Shown: in pieces, positions 9,617 through 17,506 of the stretch
How the letters are laid out: every line of letters begins with the position of its first letter
Numbering within the stretch: the first letter of the stretch is position 1
Assembly (NCBI GenBank): GCA_002294405.1
Contig: DBFP01000055.1
Span: 32,453-63,667, forward strand
DNA from: Anaerolineales bacterium UBA877
GTDB taxonomy: Bacteria > Chloroflexota > Anaerolineae > Anaerolineales > Villigracilaceae
Direction of reading: 5' to 3'
DNA length: 31,215 nt
Notes under the pieces: generated by a model
The model's database searches: none
What the model saw: only the letters and a program-made list of their open reading frames with translations
Told to the model about the DNA's origin: nothing
Position numbers and translations under genes: made by a program

Positions 9617-10555
9617 TTAATCTCTCGATAGACGTATGTGTGCTTGAGCCAGTGCCCCGAGCAACCCCACTTCATCACCCAATTTCACGGTTGCAATCTT
9701 TAAATCCTCCATATAAGATATATTCATTATATTTCGCTTCATGGAATCCATAATTGGATCCATGATTAACCTGCCGCTGTTCGAAACCCCACCTCCGAAG
9801 ATAACAATGGATGGATTAAATATATGCAGGAAATCTGCCACAGCCTGCCCAATAAACCCACCTGCTTGAATGAATGCTTCCCTGGCTAATTTATCACCCC
9901 CATTTGCTGCACCTGCGATTTCGCGAGCACTGAAATTTGAGGTTGTTGTAAGTATGGATTTCTGACCGTTAGCAATTTGCTCCCTGACATATCTAGCGAT
10001 GGCAGGTCCAGAGGCCACAGCCTCCAAATGTCCCCTCATCCCGCATGAACAAACGGGTCCTCCAGGGTCAACTGTAACGTGCCCCAATTCTCCAGCCGTT
10101 CCATTCGTTCCTTCGATGAGAACATCCCCACTGATTACACCCCCACCAATGCCAGTGCTTAATGTCAGGTAAAGAACATCATGATGTCCCATCCCCGCAC
10201 CATATTTCCATTCGCCCAAAGCTGCCAGATTTGCATCATTCCCGAGATAAACGGGCACATTATATTTATTTGAAAGTAATTCAGCCAGTGGATAGTTTTT
10301 CCAGGCTGGGATATTCGGCGTTGAGATTATTATCCCGGTATGTGGATTAACTGGACCAGGAGCAGCAACCGATATGGCATTCACTGATCCTTTTAACCAA
10401 ATTGTATCAATTAAAGCAATCAACCGTTCGAAAACACCGTCTTCCAACCCCCGCGTCTCAGACCGTTGCACAATGATGGGTGTTTTTCCGTCTTTTGGGT
10501 AAACTGCAACTCGTAATTGAGTGCCTCCGATATCTATTGCGACCAAGTTATCCAT
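9617..10555 (-). CDS. ROK-family sugar kinase (glucokinase-like)
   Basis: A 312-residue kinase that phosphorylates glucose or a related hexose with ATP in the cytoplasm. The phosphate-binding DIGGT (8-12), the catalytic aspartate D107 in LGNDAN, the STGIGGG loop and the zinc-region CSCGMRGHLEA are all present. In most ROK kinases this zinc motif reads CxCGxxGCxE; here the third cysteine is replaced by histidine. There is no N-terminal helix-turn-helix, so it is a kinase and not a ROK repressor. It is the first gene of a two-gene unit with the aminotransferase. The sequence before ATG 10555 lacks a Shine-Dalgarno but has TATAAT ending seven bases upstream, which suggests a leaderless mRNA. Confidence 0.9.
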   Translation of the reverse strand: MDNLVAIDIGGTQLRVAVYPKDGKTPIIVQRSETRGLEDGVFERLIALIDTIWLKGSVNAISVAAPGPVNPHTGIIISTPNIPAWKNYPLAELLSNKYNVPVYLGNDANLAALGEWKYGAGMGHHDVLYLTLSTGIGGGVISGDVLIEGTNGTAGELGHVTVDPGGPVCSCGMRGHLEAVASGPAIARYVREQIANGQKSILTTTSNFSAREIAGAANGGDKLAREAFIQAGGFIGQAVADFLHIFNPSIVIFGGGVSNSGRLIMDPIMDSMKRNIMNISYMEDLKIATVKLGDEVGLLGALAQAHIRLSRD

Positions 10556-10562
10556 ATTGGAA

Positions 10563-10590
10563 ATTATAACATGTTGATTGCAGCAACCAA
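10563..10590 (-). promoter_or_regulatory. Promoter of the ROK kinase gene, likely leaderless
   Basis: On the minus strand TTGGTT (10590-10585) and TATAAT (10568-10563) are 16 bases apart. The -10 box ends seven bases before ATG 10555, so transcription should begin at or next to the start codon. No Shine-Dalgarno lies in between. Confidence 0.6.
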
Positions 10591-10693
10591 TTTAGGGGCA
10601 ATTGAGTAAAAACCCCAACTGGATGGAAATCAGTTTATTAATTGTAATATACAAAAGACTGATCGTGATGAATTGCACTAACTTCTGCACGAG

Positions 10694-10722
10694 TTGACTA
10701 TTCCTGTAAAGACTGCTATCAT
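10694..10722 (+). promoter_or_regulatory. Promoter of the yvcK-like gene, likely leaderless
   Basis: TTGACT (10694-10699) and TATCAT (10717-10722) are exactly 17 bases apart, a near-consensus housekeeping promoter. The -10 box ends seven bases before ATG 10730, with no ribosome site between. The in-frame TTG that could extend the protein upstream is itself the -35 box, which argues against that start. Confidence 0.65.
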
Positions 10723-10729
10723 CCCTGAC

Positions 10730-12064
10730 ATGTTGCGGCGTTATATCCCACTTGTAAATTCATTATGGAAAAGGATAGCTCGTTTATTCCGATGGTTGGT
10801 CCCCGGAATCGGAGTAAAACGGTGGATCCTGGTTTTCCTTGCAGGTGTCACACTTCTTGGAACCGGATTGGCATTATTTTTGCTCGATGTGTACCGTTCA
10901 GCGCCAAAAACCTGGTGGCTGCCATTCATCTCCTTTCTATCTTTACGTTTCCTGATCCGTCCCATTCGCATATTAATATTCCTTGGGATTGGTTTTGGGT
11001 TGATCGGGCTGGGTATTTGGAGACTTAGCCATTCCCTTCTGGTGCCATTCCTGCGACCCGGCTTCCGATTGGTGGACCAGGTGACAGATTTTCGCCGCCG
11101 TGAGCGTGGTCCTCGAATTGTGGTCATTGGTGGAGGGCATGGAATAGCTACTGTATTGCGCGGCTTAAAGGCGTACAGCAATAATCTAACGGCTGTAGTA
11201 TCTGTCGCGGATGACGGCGGCTCCTCGGGAGAATTGCGGCGGAACATGGGAATACTCCCTCCAGGAGACATTCGCAATTGTCTAGCGGCACTCTCAGACG
11301 ATGAAGCCCTCTTAACACAACTATTCCAGTACCGGTTCGGAGAAGACACCGGCTTGGGCGGACATACCATGGGTAACCTATTGATCACTGCTCTTACCGA
11401 AATAACCGGGAGTTTCGAGAAGGGCATTGCCGAGTCAGGACACGCACTTTCCGTTCATGGGCAGGTTTTGCCTTCCACATTGCACAATGTTCGCTTGGTG
11501 GCCGATATACGACTGCACCATACCCAGACCGAGGTACGAGTTGAAGGCGAAAGCAGGATTCCGACATCAACAGGACGGGTAAGCCGCGTATGGCTTGAAC
11601 CGGGTAACGCCTCGGCTTATCCACCGGTCATCCAGGCGATACTGGCTGCAGATATGATAATAATCGGACCGGGAAGCTTATATACCAGTATCTTGCCAAA
11701 TATTCTCGTGGGAGATTTATTGGAAGCGATACGATCCAGCCGTTCTTTAAAAATCTTCATATCCAATGTGGCCACCCAGCAAGGTGAAACAGAAATGTAT
11801 TCATGCGGGGATCATATTCGCACCTTGGAGGAAATGGCCGGTCCCGATCTTGTAGATGTCATTGTATGTAATACATGGTATGATGCCAAGTTAGAAAATA
11901 ACATGCAGTGGGTCAAGGTTGACGAACCCCTCGAACGAGATCCCCGTTTATATCTTTCAGACCTGGCTGATGACCAGCATCCGGAACATCATGATGCGGT
12001 AAGACTGGCACAAGTTTTGATGGATTTATACAACGAGAGAACCGGACCGATATTGAAGGAATAA
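10730..12064 (+). CDS. YvcK/CofD-like protein with N-terminal membrane segments
   Basis: A 444-residue protein of the YvcK (gluconeogenesis factor) family, which binds nucleotide sugars and in Bacillus supports growth on gluconeogenic carbon and cell shape. Motifs seen are VIGGGHGIATVLRGL, VADDGGSSGELR, the PPGDIRNCLAAL segment, GHTMGNLLI and GPGSLYTSILP. Unlike the short soluble Bacillus protein (about 320 residues), this one has some 120 extra N-terminal residues with two hydrophobic segments (about 24-46 and 68-92), so it is probably held at the membrane. Start ATG 10730 is chosen from the promoter placed directly upstream. GAPDH follows after 45 bases, and the position at the head of a glycolysis block fits a role in carbon flow (inference). 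Confidence 0.88.
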   Translation: MLRRYIPLVNSLWKRIARLFRWLVPGIGVKRWILVFLAGVTLLGTGLALFLLDVYRSAPKTWWLPFISFLSLRFLIRPIRILIFLGIGFGLIGLGIWRLSHSLLVPFLRPGFRLVDQVTDFRRRERGPRIVVIGGGHGIATVLRGLKAYSNNLTAVVSVADDGGSSGELRRNMGILPPGDIRNCLAALSDDEALLTQLFQYRFGEDTGLGGHTMGNLLITALTEITGSFEKGIAESGHALSVHGQVLPSTLHNVRLVADIRLHHTQTEVRVEGESRIPTSTGRVSRVWLEPGNASAYPPVIQAILAADMIIIGPGSLYTSILPNILVGDLLEAIRSSRSLKIFISNVATQQGETEMYSCGDHIRTLEEMAGPDLVDVIVCNTWYDAKLENNMQWVKVDEPLERDPRLYLSDLADDQHPEHHDAVRLAQVLMDLYNERTGPILKE

Positions 12065-12065
12065 A

Positions 12066-12081
12066 CAACGCCATTGCGTTG
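12066..12081 (+). other. Small stem-loop between the yvcK-like gene and gap
   Basis: CAACGC and GCGTTG pair around a CATT loop, directly after the stop codon of the yvcK-like gene. There is no T tract, so it is not a classic terminator. It may be an mRNA-stabilising or processing element, or chance. Confidence 0.3.
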
Positions 12082-12109
12082 ATATTACAAAATTCATAAG
12101 GAGAATAGC

Positions 12110-13168
12110 ATGTCTGTCAAAGTTGGAATCAATGGTTTTGGTCGAATTGGGCGTCAGGTCCTGAAAGCCATTCGGGATTATTACCCTGATGAACTGGAAG
12201 TGGTTGCCTTTAATGATATTGGCGATATGAAAACCATGGCCCACCTGCTGAAATACGACTCGAACTATGGTCGTTTCGAAGGGAAAGTGGAATTCGCCGA
12301 GGATCACCTTCTTGTAGACGGTAAGAAAGTGTCAGCCTTAAAGGAGACCGATCCCAGTGCAATTCCCTGGAAAAACCTGGGTGTGGAAATCGTTATTGAG
12401 TCCACGGGTCTCTTCACGATCAAGGAAGATGGCGTAAATAAAAAGGGAAAGACTGTGAAAGGGGCGGTCAATCACATAACCTCCGGTGGAGCCAAGAAAG
12501 TTATCATAACCGCACCTGCCGAGGGGGAAGATATAACTATCGTCATGGGCGTGAATGAAGACAAATATGATCCGAAGTCTCATCATGTCGTATCCAACGC
12601 CTCATGTACCACCAACTGCCTGGCGCCAGCTGCAAAGGTGGTGCATGACAAGTATATAATTAAACGTGCATTCATGACCACGATCCATGCGTATACAAAT
12701 GATCAGAAAATCCTTGATATGCCGCATTCTGATCTACGCCGGGCTCGTGCTGCTGCGATGAGCATCATCCCGACAACCACGGGGGCTGCCAAGGCAATTT
12801 CCCTGGTGATTCCCGATCTGAAGGGTAAATTCGATGGGTATGCACTGCGCGTCCCCACCTCCACCGTTTCGGTCGTTGACTTTACAGCTGAACTTGAGAA
12901 GGCGACCACTTCCGAAGATTTACGCCAGGCTTTCCGTGATGCAGCAAAACTACCGCGAAACAAAGGCATTCTGCAGGCGGTGGATGATCCATTGGTCAGC
13001 ATAGACTTTAAAGGCGATCCGCACAGCACATCTGTTGATCTCCCGTTTACCAGTGTACTTGGGAAAAATGAAAACAACTTCGTCAAGGTGGTAGCATGGT
13101 ACGATAATGAATGGGGGTACTCTGTCCGAACTGCTGACCTGGCTGCACTGATGGCAAAATCGTTATAG
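12110..13168 (+). CDS. gap: Glyceraldehyde-3-phosphate dehydrogenase
   Basis: A 352-residue glycolytic enzyme converting glyceraldehyde 3-phosphate, phosphate and NAD to 1,3-bisphosphoglycerate. The NAD fold starts [11 protein letters not shown]36 in AFNDIGD indicates NAD rather than NADP preference. The catalytic cysteine is C166 in [12 protein letters not shown], with the partner histidine in [10 protein letters not shown]. The C-terminal WYDNEWGYS is intact. It is slightly longer than the usual 330-340 residues. An AAGGAG site is seven bases before the ATG. The gene lies between the yvcK-like gene and pgk; a long stem-loop separates it from pgk. Confidence 0.97.
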   Translation: MSVKVGINGFGRIGRQVLKAIRDYYPDELEVVAFNDIGDMKTMAHLLKYDSNYGRFEGKVEFAEDHLLVDGKKVSALKETDPSAIPWKNLGVEIVIESTGLFTIKEDGVNKKGKTVKGAVNHITSGGAKKVIITAPAEGEDITIVMGVNEDKYDPKSHHVVSNASCTTNCLAPAAKVVHDKYIIKRAFMTTIHAYTNDQKILDMPHSDLRRARAAAMSIIPTTTGAAKAISLVIPDLKGKFDGYALRVPTSTVSVVDFTAELEKATTSEDLRQAFRDAAKLPRNKGILQAVDDPLVSIDFKGDPHSTSVDLPFTSVLGKNENNFVKVVAWYDNEWGYSVRTADLAALMAKSL

Positions 13169-13184
13169 TCACTAAGAATTTAAG

Positions 13185-13225
13185 GTTCAGATAACTTGGT
13201 CTTTTTAGTTCCAGGTTATCTGAAC
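13185..13225 (+). other. Long stem-loop between gap and pgk
   Basis: Arms 13185-13199 and 13211-13225 pair over 15 positions with a single G-U pair, around an 11-base loop containing a T run. The outer 11 pairs, GTTCAGATAAC with GTTATCTGAAC, are perfect. The bases after the stem are not T-rich, so this is not a standard rho-independent terminator. It lies 16 bases after the gap stop and 30 before the pgk start. An RNase or stability element that sets the gap to pgk ratio is the simplest reading. Confidence 0.75.
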
Positions 13226-13255
13226 ATCCAACCACGCGTATATGACGGAGATAAT

Positions 13256-14428
13256 ATGAATAAGAAGACTGTTAAAGATGTTGATTTAAAAGGCAAGCGT
13301 GTTTTGATGCGTGTTGATTTTAATGTCCCCATGGAGGGCGGAAAAGTCACCGACGACAAGCGAATCAAGGCAGCTCTGCCAACCATACAATATGTGCTCG
13401 ATCACGGGGCTTCCCTTCTTCTTTTGAGCCATTTAGGGCGACCGAAGGGTGGATTCGACCCGGAATTTAGTTTAAAGGCTGCAGCTGAGGTATTGGCTGG
13501 TCATCTTGGAATCCCAGTCCAAATGGCACCCGATTGTGTTGGTCCGGAAGTCGAAAAGATGGTGAAAACCTTAAAACCTGGGGGGGTAATTATGTTGGAA
13601 AATACCCGATTCCATCCGGAAGAGGAAAAAAATGATCCCGAATTGGCCAGGAAGATGGCCTCGCTGGGTGATATTTTTGTGAATGACGCCTTTGGCTCTG
13701 CCCACCGGGCGCACTCTTCAACTGAGGGAGTTGCACATTTCCTTCCTGCAGTATCAGGCTTTTTAATGCAAGAAGAACTGGAATACCTAAACCGTGCCAC
13801 GGCAAACCCTGAACACCCGTATGTGGCAATATTAGGCGGCGCAAAGATAAGTGACAAGATCCTGGTGGTTGAAAATCTGCTCGCAAAATGTGACTGGTTA
13901 ATGATTGGTGGGGGGATGGCGAATACATTTCTTGCTGCAAAAGGTTTTAATATGCAGGATAGCCTTGTAGAGGCTGACTCCATAAATACTGCCAAAGCCA
14001 TCCTGGCGAAATCAGGAAATCGGATTGTGCTCCCCATCGATGCGGTAATCGCAGATAAATTTGAAGCTGACGCAGCCATCAAAACTGTGGAAGTTGACAA
14101 AATACCTGTTGGTTGGCGCGTGATGGACATTGGACCCCTGACGCTGGATCTCTATAAAAAGACACTTAAGGGCGCAAAATTGGTGGTTTGGAATGGACCG
14201 GTCGGAGTTTTTGAAATGCCCAAATTCGCGGAAGGGACATTTTCCCTGGCGAAATTGGTGGCAGATTCGGGCGCAATAACGGTCATTGGGGGAGGGGATA
14301 CCGCCAGTGCAGTCAAAAAAGCAGGAGTGGCAAAGAAAATGACCCACGTTTCCACCGGGGGAGGCGCCTCTCTGGAATTCCTGGAAGGAAAGGAGCTTCC
14401 AGGAGTCACTGCCTTAATGAATAAATAA
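13256..14428 (+). CDS. pgk: Phosphoglycerate kinase
   Basis: A 390-residue glycolytic kinase making ATP and 3-phosphoglycerate from 1,3-bisphosphoglycerate. The N-terminal substrate motif is [12 protein letters not shown], followed by [26 protein letters not shown] and [13 protein letters not shown]. The nucleotide domain has [20 protein letters not shown] and [10 protein letters not shown]. Length is typical. The start at 13256 follows ACGGAG at five bases; an in-frame TTG at 13196 lies inside the intergenic stem-loop and is rejected. The gene is downstream of gap and is followed by a strong terminator. Confidence 0.97.
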   Translation: MNKKTVKDVDLKGKRVLMRVDFNVPMEGGKVTDDKRIKAALPTIQYVLDHGASLLLLSHLGRPKGGFDPEFSLKAAAEVLAGHLGIPVQMAPDCVGPEVEKMVKTLKPGGVIMLENTRFHPEEEKNDPELARKMASLGDIFVNDAFGSAHRAHSSTEGVAHFLPAVSGFLMQEELEYLNRATANPEHPYVAILGGAKISDKILVVENLLAKCDWLMIGGGMANTFLAAKGFNMQDSLVEADSINTAKAILAKSGNRIVLPIDAVIADKFEADAAIKTVEVDKIPVGWRVMDIGPLTLDLYKKTLKGAKLVVWNGPVGVFEMPKFAEGTFSLAKLVADSGAITVIGGGDTASAVKKAGVAKKMTHVSTGGGASLEFLEGKELPGVTALMNK

Positions 14429-14439
14429 TTGGCTAACAA

Positions 14440-14481
14440 ATATGCCGGATGGATAAATGTCCATCCGGCATATCAATTTTT
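14440..14481 (+). terminator. Rho-independent terminator after pgk
   Basis: Arms 14440-14453 and 14460-14473 form a perfect 14-bp stem (core GCCGGATGGA) with a TAAATG loop, followed by CAATTTTT. It begins 12 bases after the pgk stop and closes the yvcK-gap-pgk unit. Confidence 0.93.
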
Positions 14482-14519
14482 AAAGGAAAATATAATCGCG
14501 TGGTGAATTAAATGGTGTG

Positions 14520-14568
14520 TTGACAAGATGGATAAACATAATGAAATTTTTTGTACCACTTGTATAAA
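14520..14568 (+). promoter_or_regulatory. Candidate promoter region of tpiA
   Basis: A consensus -35 TTGACA is at 14520-14525, with a weak TGAAAT 16 bases later (14542-14547). Alternatively TATAAA at 14563-14568 serves as a -10 without a clear -35. Either gives a leader that contains the AAAGGA site of tpiA. The terminator just upstream makes a separate promoter necessary. Confidence 0.4.
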
Positions 14569-14597
14569 ATGTAAAAAATGAAAGGAAATACTAAGTA

Positions 14598-15362
14598 ATG
14601 CGCACCCCATTTGTTGCAGGAAATTGGAAAATGAATAAAACCGTGGAGGAATCCCGTAAATTTGTATCCGATCTGAGACCGGTTTTGGGCGAAATCAAAG
14701 GCGTGGAAAAAGTGCTCTGTCCACCCTTTATGGCTCTATTAACTGTTGCTGCTCTCCTTCAAGGAACTGATATAGGCTTGGGGGCGCAGGACATGCATTG
14801 GGAGGAAAAAGGTGCCTATACCGGTGAAGTTGCACCCTCCATGATCGCAGAGTTTTGCAAATATGTCATCATTGGTCACTCGGAACGACGAACTTATTTC
14901 AATGAAACTGATAATTCTGTCAATAGAAAAACCACTGCAGCGCTAAAGACTGGCCTGGTCCCCATCATATGTGTGGGGGAGTCCTTGGGGGAATACGAAT
15001 CAGGACAAACTGCCGAGGTAGTTATTCGACAGGTCCGAGCAGGATTAGCAGGTATTCAACCCGAATTTGCATCCCGCGTGGTGATAGCATATGAACCAGT
15101 TTGGGCGATCGGAACCGGGAGAGCTTCCACCAGTGAAAATGCGAATTCTGTCATATCCCAATTCATTCGCAAACAGATGGCTGGGTTATTTGGTGAAACC
15201 ATCGCTCAAGATGTCCGTGTACTTTATGGAGGTTCGGTAACTGCGGACAACGCCAATGATTTTTTTAGTCAGTCAAATATTGACGGGGCACTTGTGGGGG
15301 GGGCCAGCTTGAAAGTGACAGAATTTCTCGCAATTGTGCACGCAGCGGCGAATAGGGCATAA
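14598..15362 (+). CDS. tpiA: Triosephosphate isomerase
   Basis: A 254-residue TIM-barrel enzyme interconverting dihydroxyacetone phosphate and glyceraldehyde 3-phosphate. The catalytic residues are K11 in GNWKMNK, H94 in IIGHSERR and E166 in AYEPVWAIGTG; the phosphate loop LYGGSV and the final GGASL are present. Length is typical. AAAGGA lies 11 bases before the ATG. It is separated from pgk by a terminator, so it is probably transcribed on its own. An HExxH membrane protein gene follows after 78 bases. Confidence 0.97.
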   Translation: MRTPFVAGNWKMNKTVEESRKFVSDLRPVLGEIKGVEKVLCPPFMALLTVAALLQGTDIGLGAQDMHWEEKGAYTGEVAPSMIAEFCKYVIIGHSERRTYFNETDNSVNRKTTAALKTGLVPIICVGESLGEYESGQTAEVVIRQVRAGLAGIQPEFASRVVIAYEPVWAIGTGRASTSENANSVISQFIRKQMAGLFGETIAQDVRVLYGGSVTADNANDFFSQSNIDGALVGGASLKVTEFLAIVHAAANRA

Positions 15363-15383
15363 TCAAGCTTCTTGATTTCAAGA
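15361..15383 (+). other. Two competing short hairpins after tpiA
   Basis: AATCAAG/CTTGATT (15361-15367 with 15371-15377) and TCTTGA/TCAAGA (15370-15375 with 15378-15383) share bases and cannot form together. Neither is followed by a T tract, so termination after tpiA is unproven. Confidence 0.3.
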
Positions 15384-15440
15384 ATACCATTCAAATAGAT
15401 ATTATCTCCTCCGAATCCATATTTCATTTGGATTGAATAA

Positions 15441-16205
15441 TTGATTTATTTGACTGCGTTTGATGGTTTGTTCTGGTTGGTGGTTACGCTTGTCGTTTTT
15501 GTCTTCCTTCAACGTTCCCTTCATCGCGAAATACAAGCTTTTTTTCTATTAATTACCCGAAACCCAGGCACATCGCAAGTACTGTTTGCACTTTTATTTT
15601 TCCCGGGTGTATTCCTGCATGAAACGAGCCATTTTCTGGCTGCAATCATGCTAGGTGTGAAAACCGGAAGATTCTCACTTATTCCTCAATCCCAACCAAA
15701 TGGAAAACTTCGACTGGGATATGTCGAAACAGCCTCCGGTGGTATTGTCCGTGATTCTATAATTGGTGCCGCGCCACTAATCACCGGCTGCCTTTGTGTG
15801 GCTTATGCAGCCATCAGCCGGATCCACCTCCTACCATTATGGGAAGTAATTCACACTGCCGATTGGGAACTGTTCTGGAAGATGATGATATCAGTTCCAA
15901 ATTCCCCCGATTTTTGGCTCTGGTTCTACCTGGCTTTCACCGTCAGCAGCACGATGATGCCGTCATCTTCTGACAGGCATGCCTGGCTGCCCTTGGGAAT
16001 TGTTGTTACGGGATTGCTGATAATTGCCATCATTGCAGGGATGGGGAGTTGGATGCTTGCAAACCTGGCTGTACCATTTAACCAGTTCCTGCGGGCTCTT
16101 GCATTGATATTTGGAATTAGCAGCGTATTGCACATTCTTTTAATTTTGCCATTTTTATTGTTTCATCTCGTTTTGTCGAAATTATACGGGGTGGATGTGA
16201 GTTAA
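15441..16205 (+). CDS. HExxH-containing polytopic membrane protein (M50-like metallopeptidase)
   Basis: A 254-residue integral membrane protein with about six hydrophobic segments. H60-E-T-S-H64 in LFFPGVFLHETSHFLAA lies inside a predicted segment, as in M50 intramembrane metalloproteases, where such a motif binds zinc. A later MMPSSSDRHAW segment could provide the third ligand (inference). No PDZ domain is present. The substrate is unknown. The reading frame opens with TTG 15441 directly after a stop codon, and no ATG occurs near the N-terminus; TGGA about eight bases upstream is a weak ribosome site, so the start is uncertain. It follows tpiA on the same strand and is convergent with upp. 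Confidence 0.65.
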   Translation: MIYLTAFDGLFWLVVTLVVFVFLQRSLHREIQAFFLLITRNPGTSQVLFALLFFPGVFLHETSHFLAAIMLGVKTGRFSLIPQSQPNGKLRLGYVETASGGIVRDSIIGAAPLITGCLCVAYAAISRIHLLPLWEVIHTADWELFWKMMISVPNSPDFWLWFYLAFTVSSTMMPSSSDRHAWLPLGIVVTGLLIIAIIAGMGSWMLANLAVPFNQFLRALALIFGISSVLHILLILPFLLFHLVLSKLYGVDVS

Positions 16206-16289
16206 AACCACAAATCTCCCTTCGACAACTCCAAGCAGGGTTTTTCTCCATAAGAATTCGGTTTAAATTCTCTCTGTTGTTTTATTAAC

Positions 16290-16916
16290 TCAACCAGTCC
16301 CAAATTGGCGGTCACCCGCATCGCCTAACCCAGGAACAATGTATCCAAGTTCATTAAGATGATCATCAATGGCAGCCAGGTAGATTGGAACATCCGGATG
16401 CTCTTTTTGCATGGCAGCTATGCCTTCGGGGGCTCCGATCAAGCCAATGAATTTGATCTTCTTCACACCCCATTTCTTTAATATGTTGGTAGTCGATACT
16501 GCGGAGCCACCGGTTGCCAGCATCGGATCCAGGATAAGACAAACTGATACAGTTGGCTCAACAGGAAGTTTATTATAGTATTGCACCGGCTTGAGGGTTT
16601 TTTCGTCCCGGTAAAGACCAATGTGCCAAACTTCTGCAGTGGGCATCAATCCCCAAATACCCTCGACCATCCCAAGCCCGGCCCGGAGTATGGGAACCAG
16701 TCCAATTTTCTCTTTAAGTTCTTTTCCAGTTACTTTTGTCAGCGGTGTCTCAAGCATTCGGGGGACAGTAATCAGGTCTAGTGTGGCTTCATAAACCAAT
16801 AAAGCAGCTATTTCGCGCACGAGTTCACGGAATTTTTTAGGGTCTGTATTTTTATCTCGAAGCCTGGAAAGTTTATGGGCGACGAGTGGATGTTGGGATG
16901 CAAATACGTTGGGCAT
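16290..16916 (-). CDS. upp: Uracil phosphoribosyltransferase
   Basis: A 208-residue pyrimidine salvage enzyme converting uracil and PRPP to UMP. It shows [16 protein letters not shown] at the N-terminus, [10 protein letters not shown], the PRPP loop [11 protein letters not shown] and the family C-terminus [10 protein letters not shown]. The start is set at 16916 because GGAGG lies four bases upstream and the protein then has the usual length; a frame beginning at 16943 would add nine residues that include this ribosome site. The gene diverges from a response regulator gene. Confidence 0.96.
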   Translation of the reverse strand: MPNVFASQHPLVAHKLSRLRDKNTDPKKFRELVREIAALLVYEATLDLITVPRMLETPLTKVTGKELKEKIGLVPILRAGLGMVEGIWGLMPTAEVWHIGLYRDEKTLKPVQYYNKLPVEPTVSVCLILDPMLATGGSAVSTTNILKKWGVKKIKFIGLIGAPEGIAAMQKEHPDVPIYLAAIDDHLNELGYIVPGLGDAGDRQFGTG

Positions 16917-17013
16917 GGTTCCTCCAGTTGCATTCATTACCATTGAATTAATAGGTTGTCATGGGTGTATTCGGACCTGCATTTGCTTGAGAATTAAGAA
17001 TTAGCATTTTATC

Positions 17014-17043
17014 TTGACTCTTTACCGGTTTATCGTGTATTCT
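17014..17043 (+). promoter_or_regulatory. Promoter of the response regulator gene
   Basis: TTGACT (17014-17019) and TATTCT (17038-17043) are 18 bases apart. The ribosome site AAGGTGG (17051-17057) follows close to the predicted start of transcription. Confidence 0.5.
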
Positions 17044-17065
17044 TCTGTGAAAGGTGGCAATGCTT

Positions 17066-17440
17066 ATGCCTTATCACATCCTTGTAGTAGACGATAATGA
17101 CATGAATTTAGCCCTGCTGTCAAAAATATTGGAATATGAAGGATACCAGGTATCGACAGCGCAAACCGGCAATGCAGCGATCCAACTGGCTCTGGAAAAT
17201 ATGCCAGACCTGGCAATACTGGATGTCATGATGCCAGAAATGTCAGGATACGATTTATGCCGGAAAATGAGACTACCACCTTTTAGCACGAAATTCCCGA
17301 TTGTTTTGCTGACAGCGATGAGCACTGATGAAGACCGCGCCCTCGCCCTGGAGGCTGGAGCAAATGAAGTTTGGAATAAACCTTTTGACTTGGATTTATT
17401 CCGCCAACGAGTTGGGGAGTTAATCAAAAGACCTGAATAG
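17066..17440 (+). CDS. Single-domain response regulator (receiver only)
   Basis: A 124-residue CheY-like receiver. The acidic pair is D9-D10, the phospho-acceptor is D53 in AILDVMMPEMSG, the switch threonine is T83 in LLTAMST and the conserved lysine is K105 in NKPFD. There is no output domain, so it acts by protein contact or as a phosphate relay. The start at 17066 is chosen from AAGGTGG at eight bases; GTG 17054 and ATG 17060 in the same frame are possible but overlap or crowd that site. No kinase is adjacent. The GAF-PAS kinase at 6565-8112 also lacks a neighbouring regulator, but pairing them is only a guess. Confidence 0.9.
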   Translation: MPYHILVVDDNDMNLALLSKILEYEGYQVSTAQTGNAAIQLALENMPDLAILDVMMPEMSGYDLCRKMRLPPFSTKFPIVLLTAMSTDEDRALALEAGANEVWNKPFDLDLFRQRVGELIKRPE

Positions 17441-17506
17441 CAGAAAGTCAAAACGTTTTATTGAAAGAAAATCCTTTAATATCGATCCCATTCTGCATGG
17501 AAGATT

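Noticed and set aside
9595..9678. Longer N-terminus for the aminotransferase
   Set aside because: It would overlap the ROK kinase gene, lacks family similarity, and the AAGGAG site points to ATG 9594.
10741..11427. A 228-codon open frame antisense to the yvcK-like gene
   Set aside because: It is the complement of a clear YvcK coding region, has an Arg/Pro-rich low-complexity composition and no recognisable domain or ribosome site.
13196..13255. TTG start extending pgk upstream
   Set aside because: It lies inside the intergenic stem-loop, has no ribosome site, and the family start is at 13256.
13501..14130. A 209-codon open frame antisense to pgk
   Set aside because: Complement of a strongly conserved enzyme gene; no independent evidence of coding.
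16206..16289. AGAATT/AATTCT hairpin between the HExxH gene and upp as a terminator
   Set aside because: Only six weak pairs and no continuous T tract; termination here is not supported.
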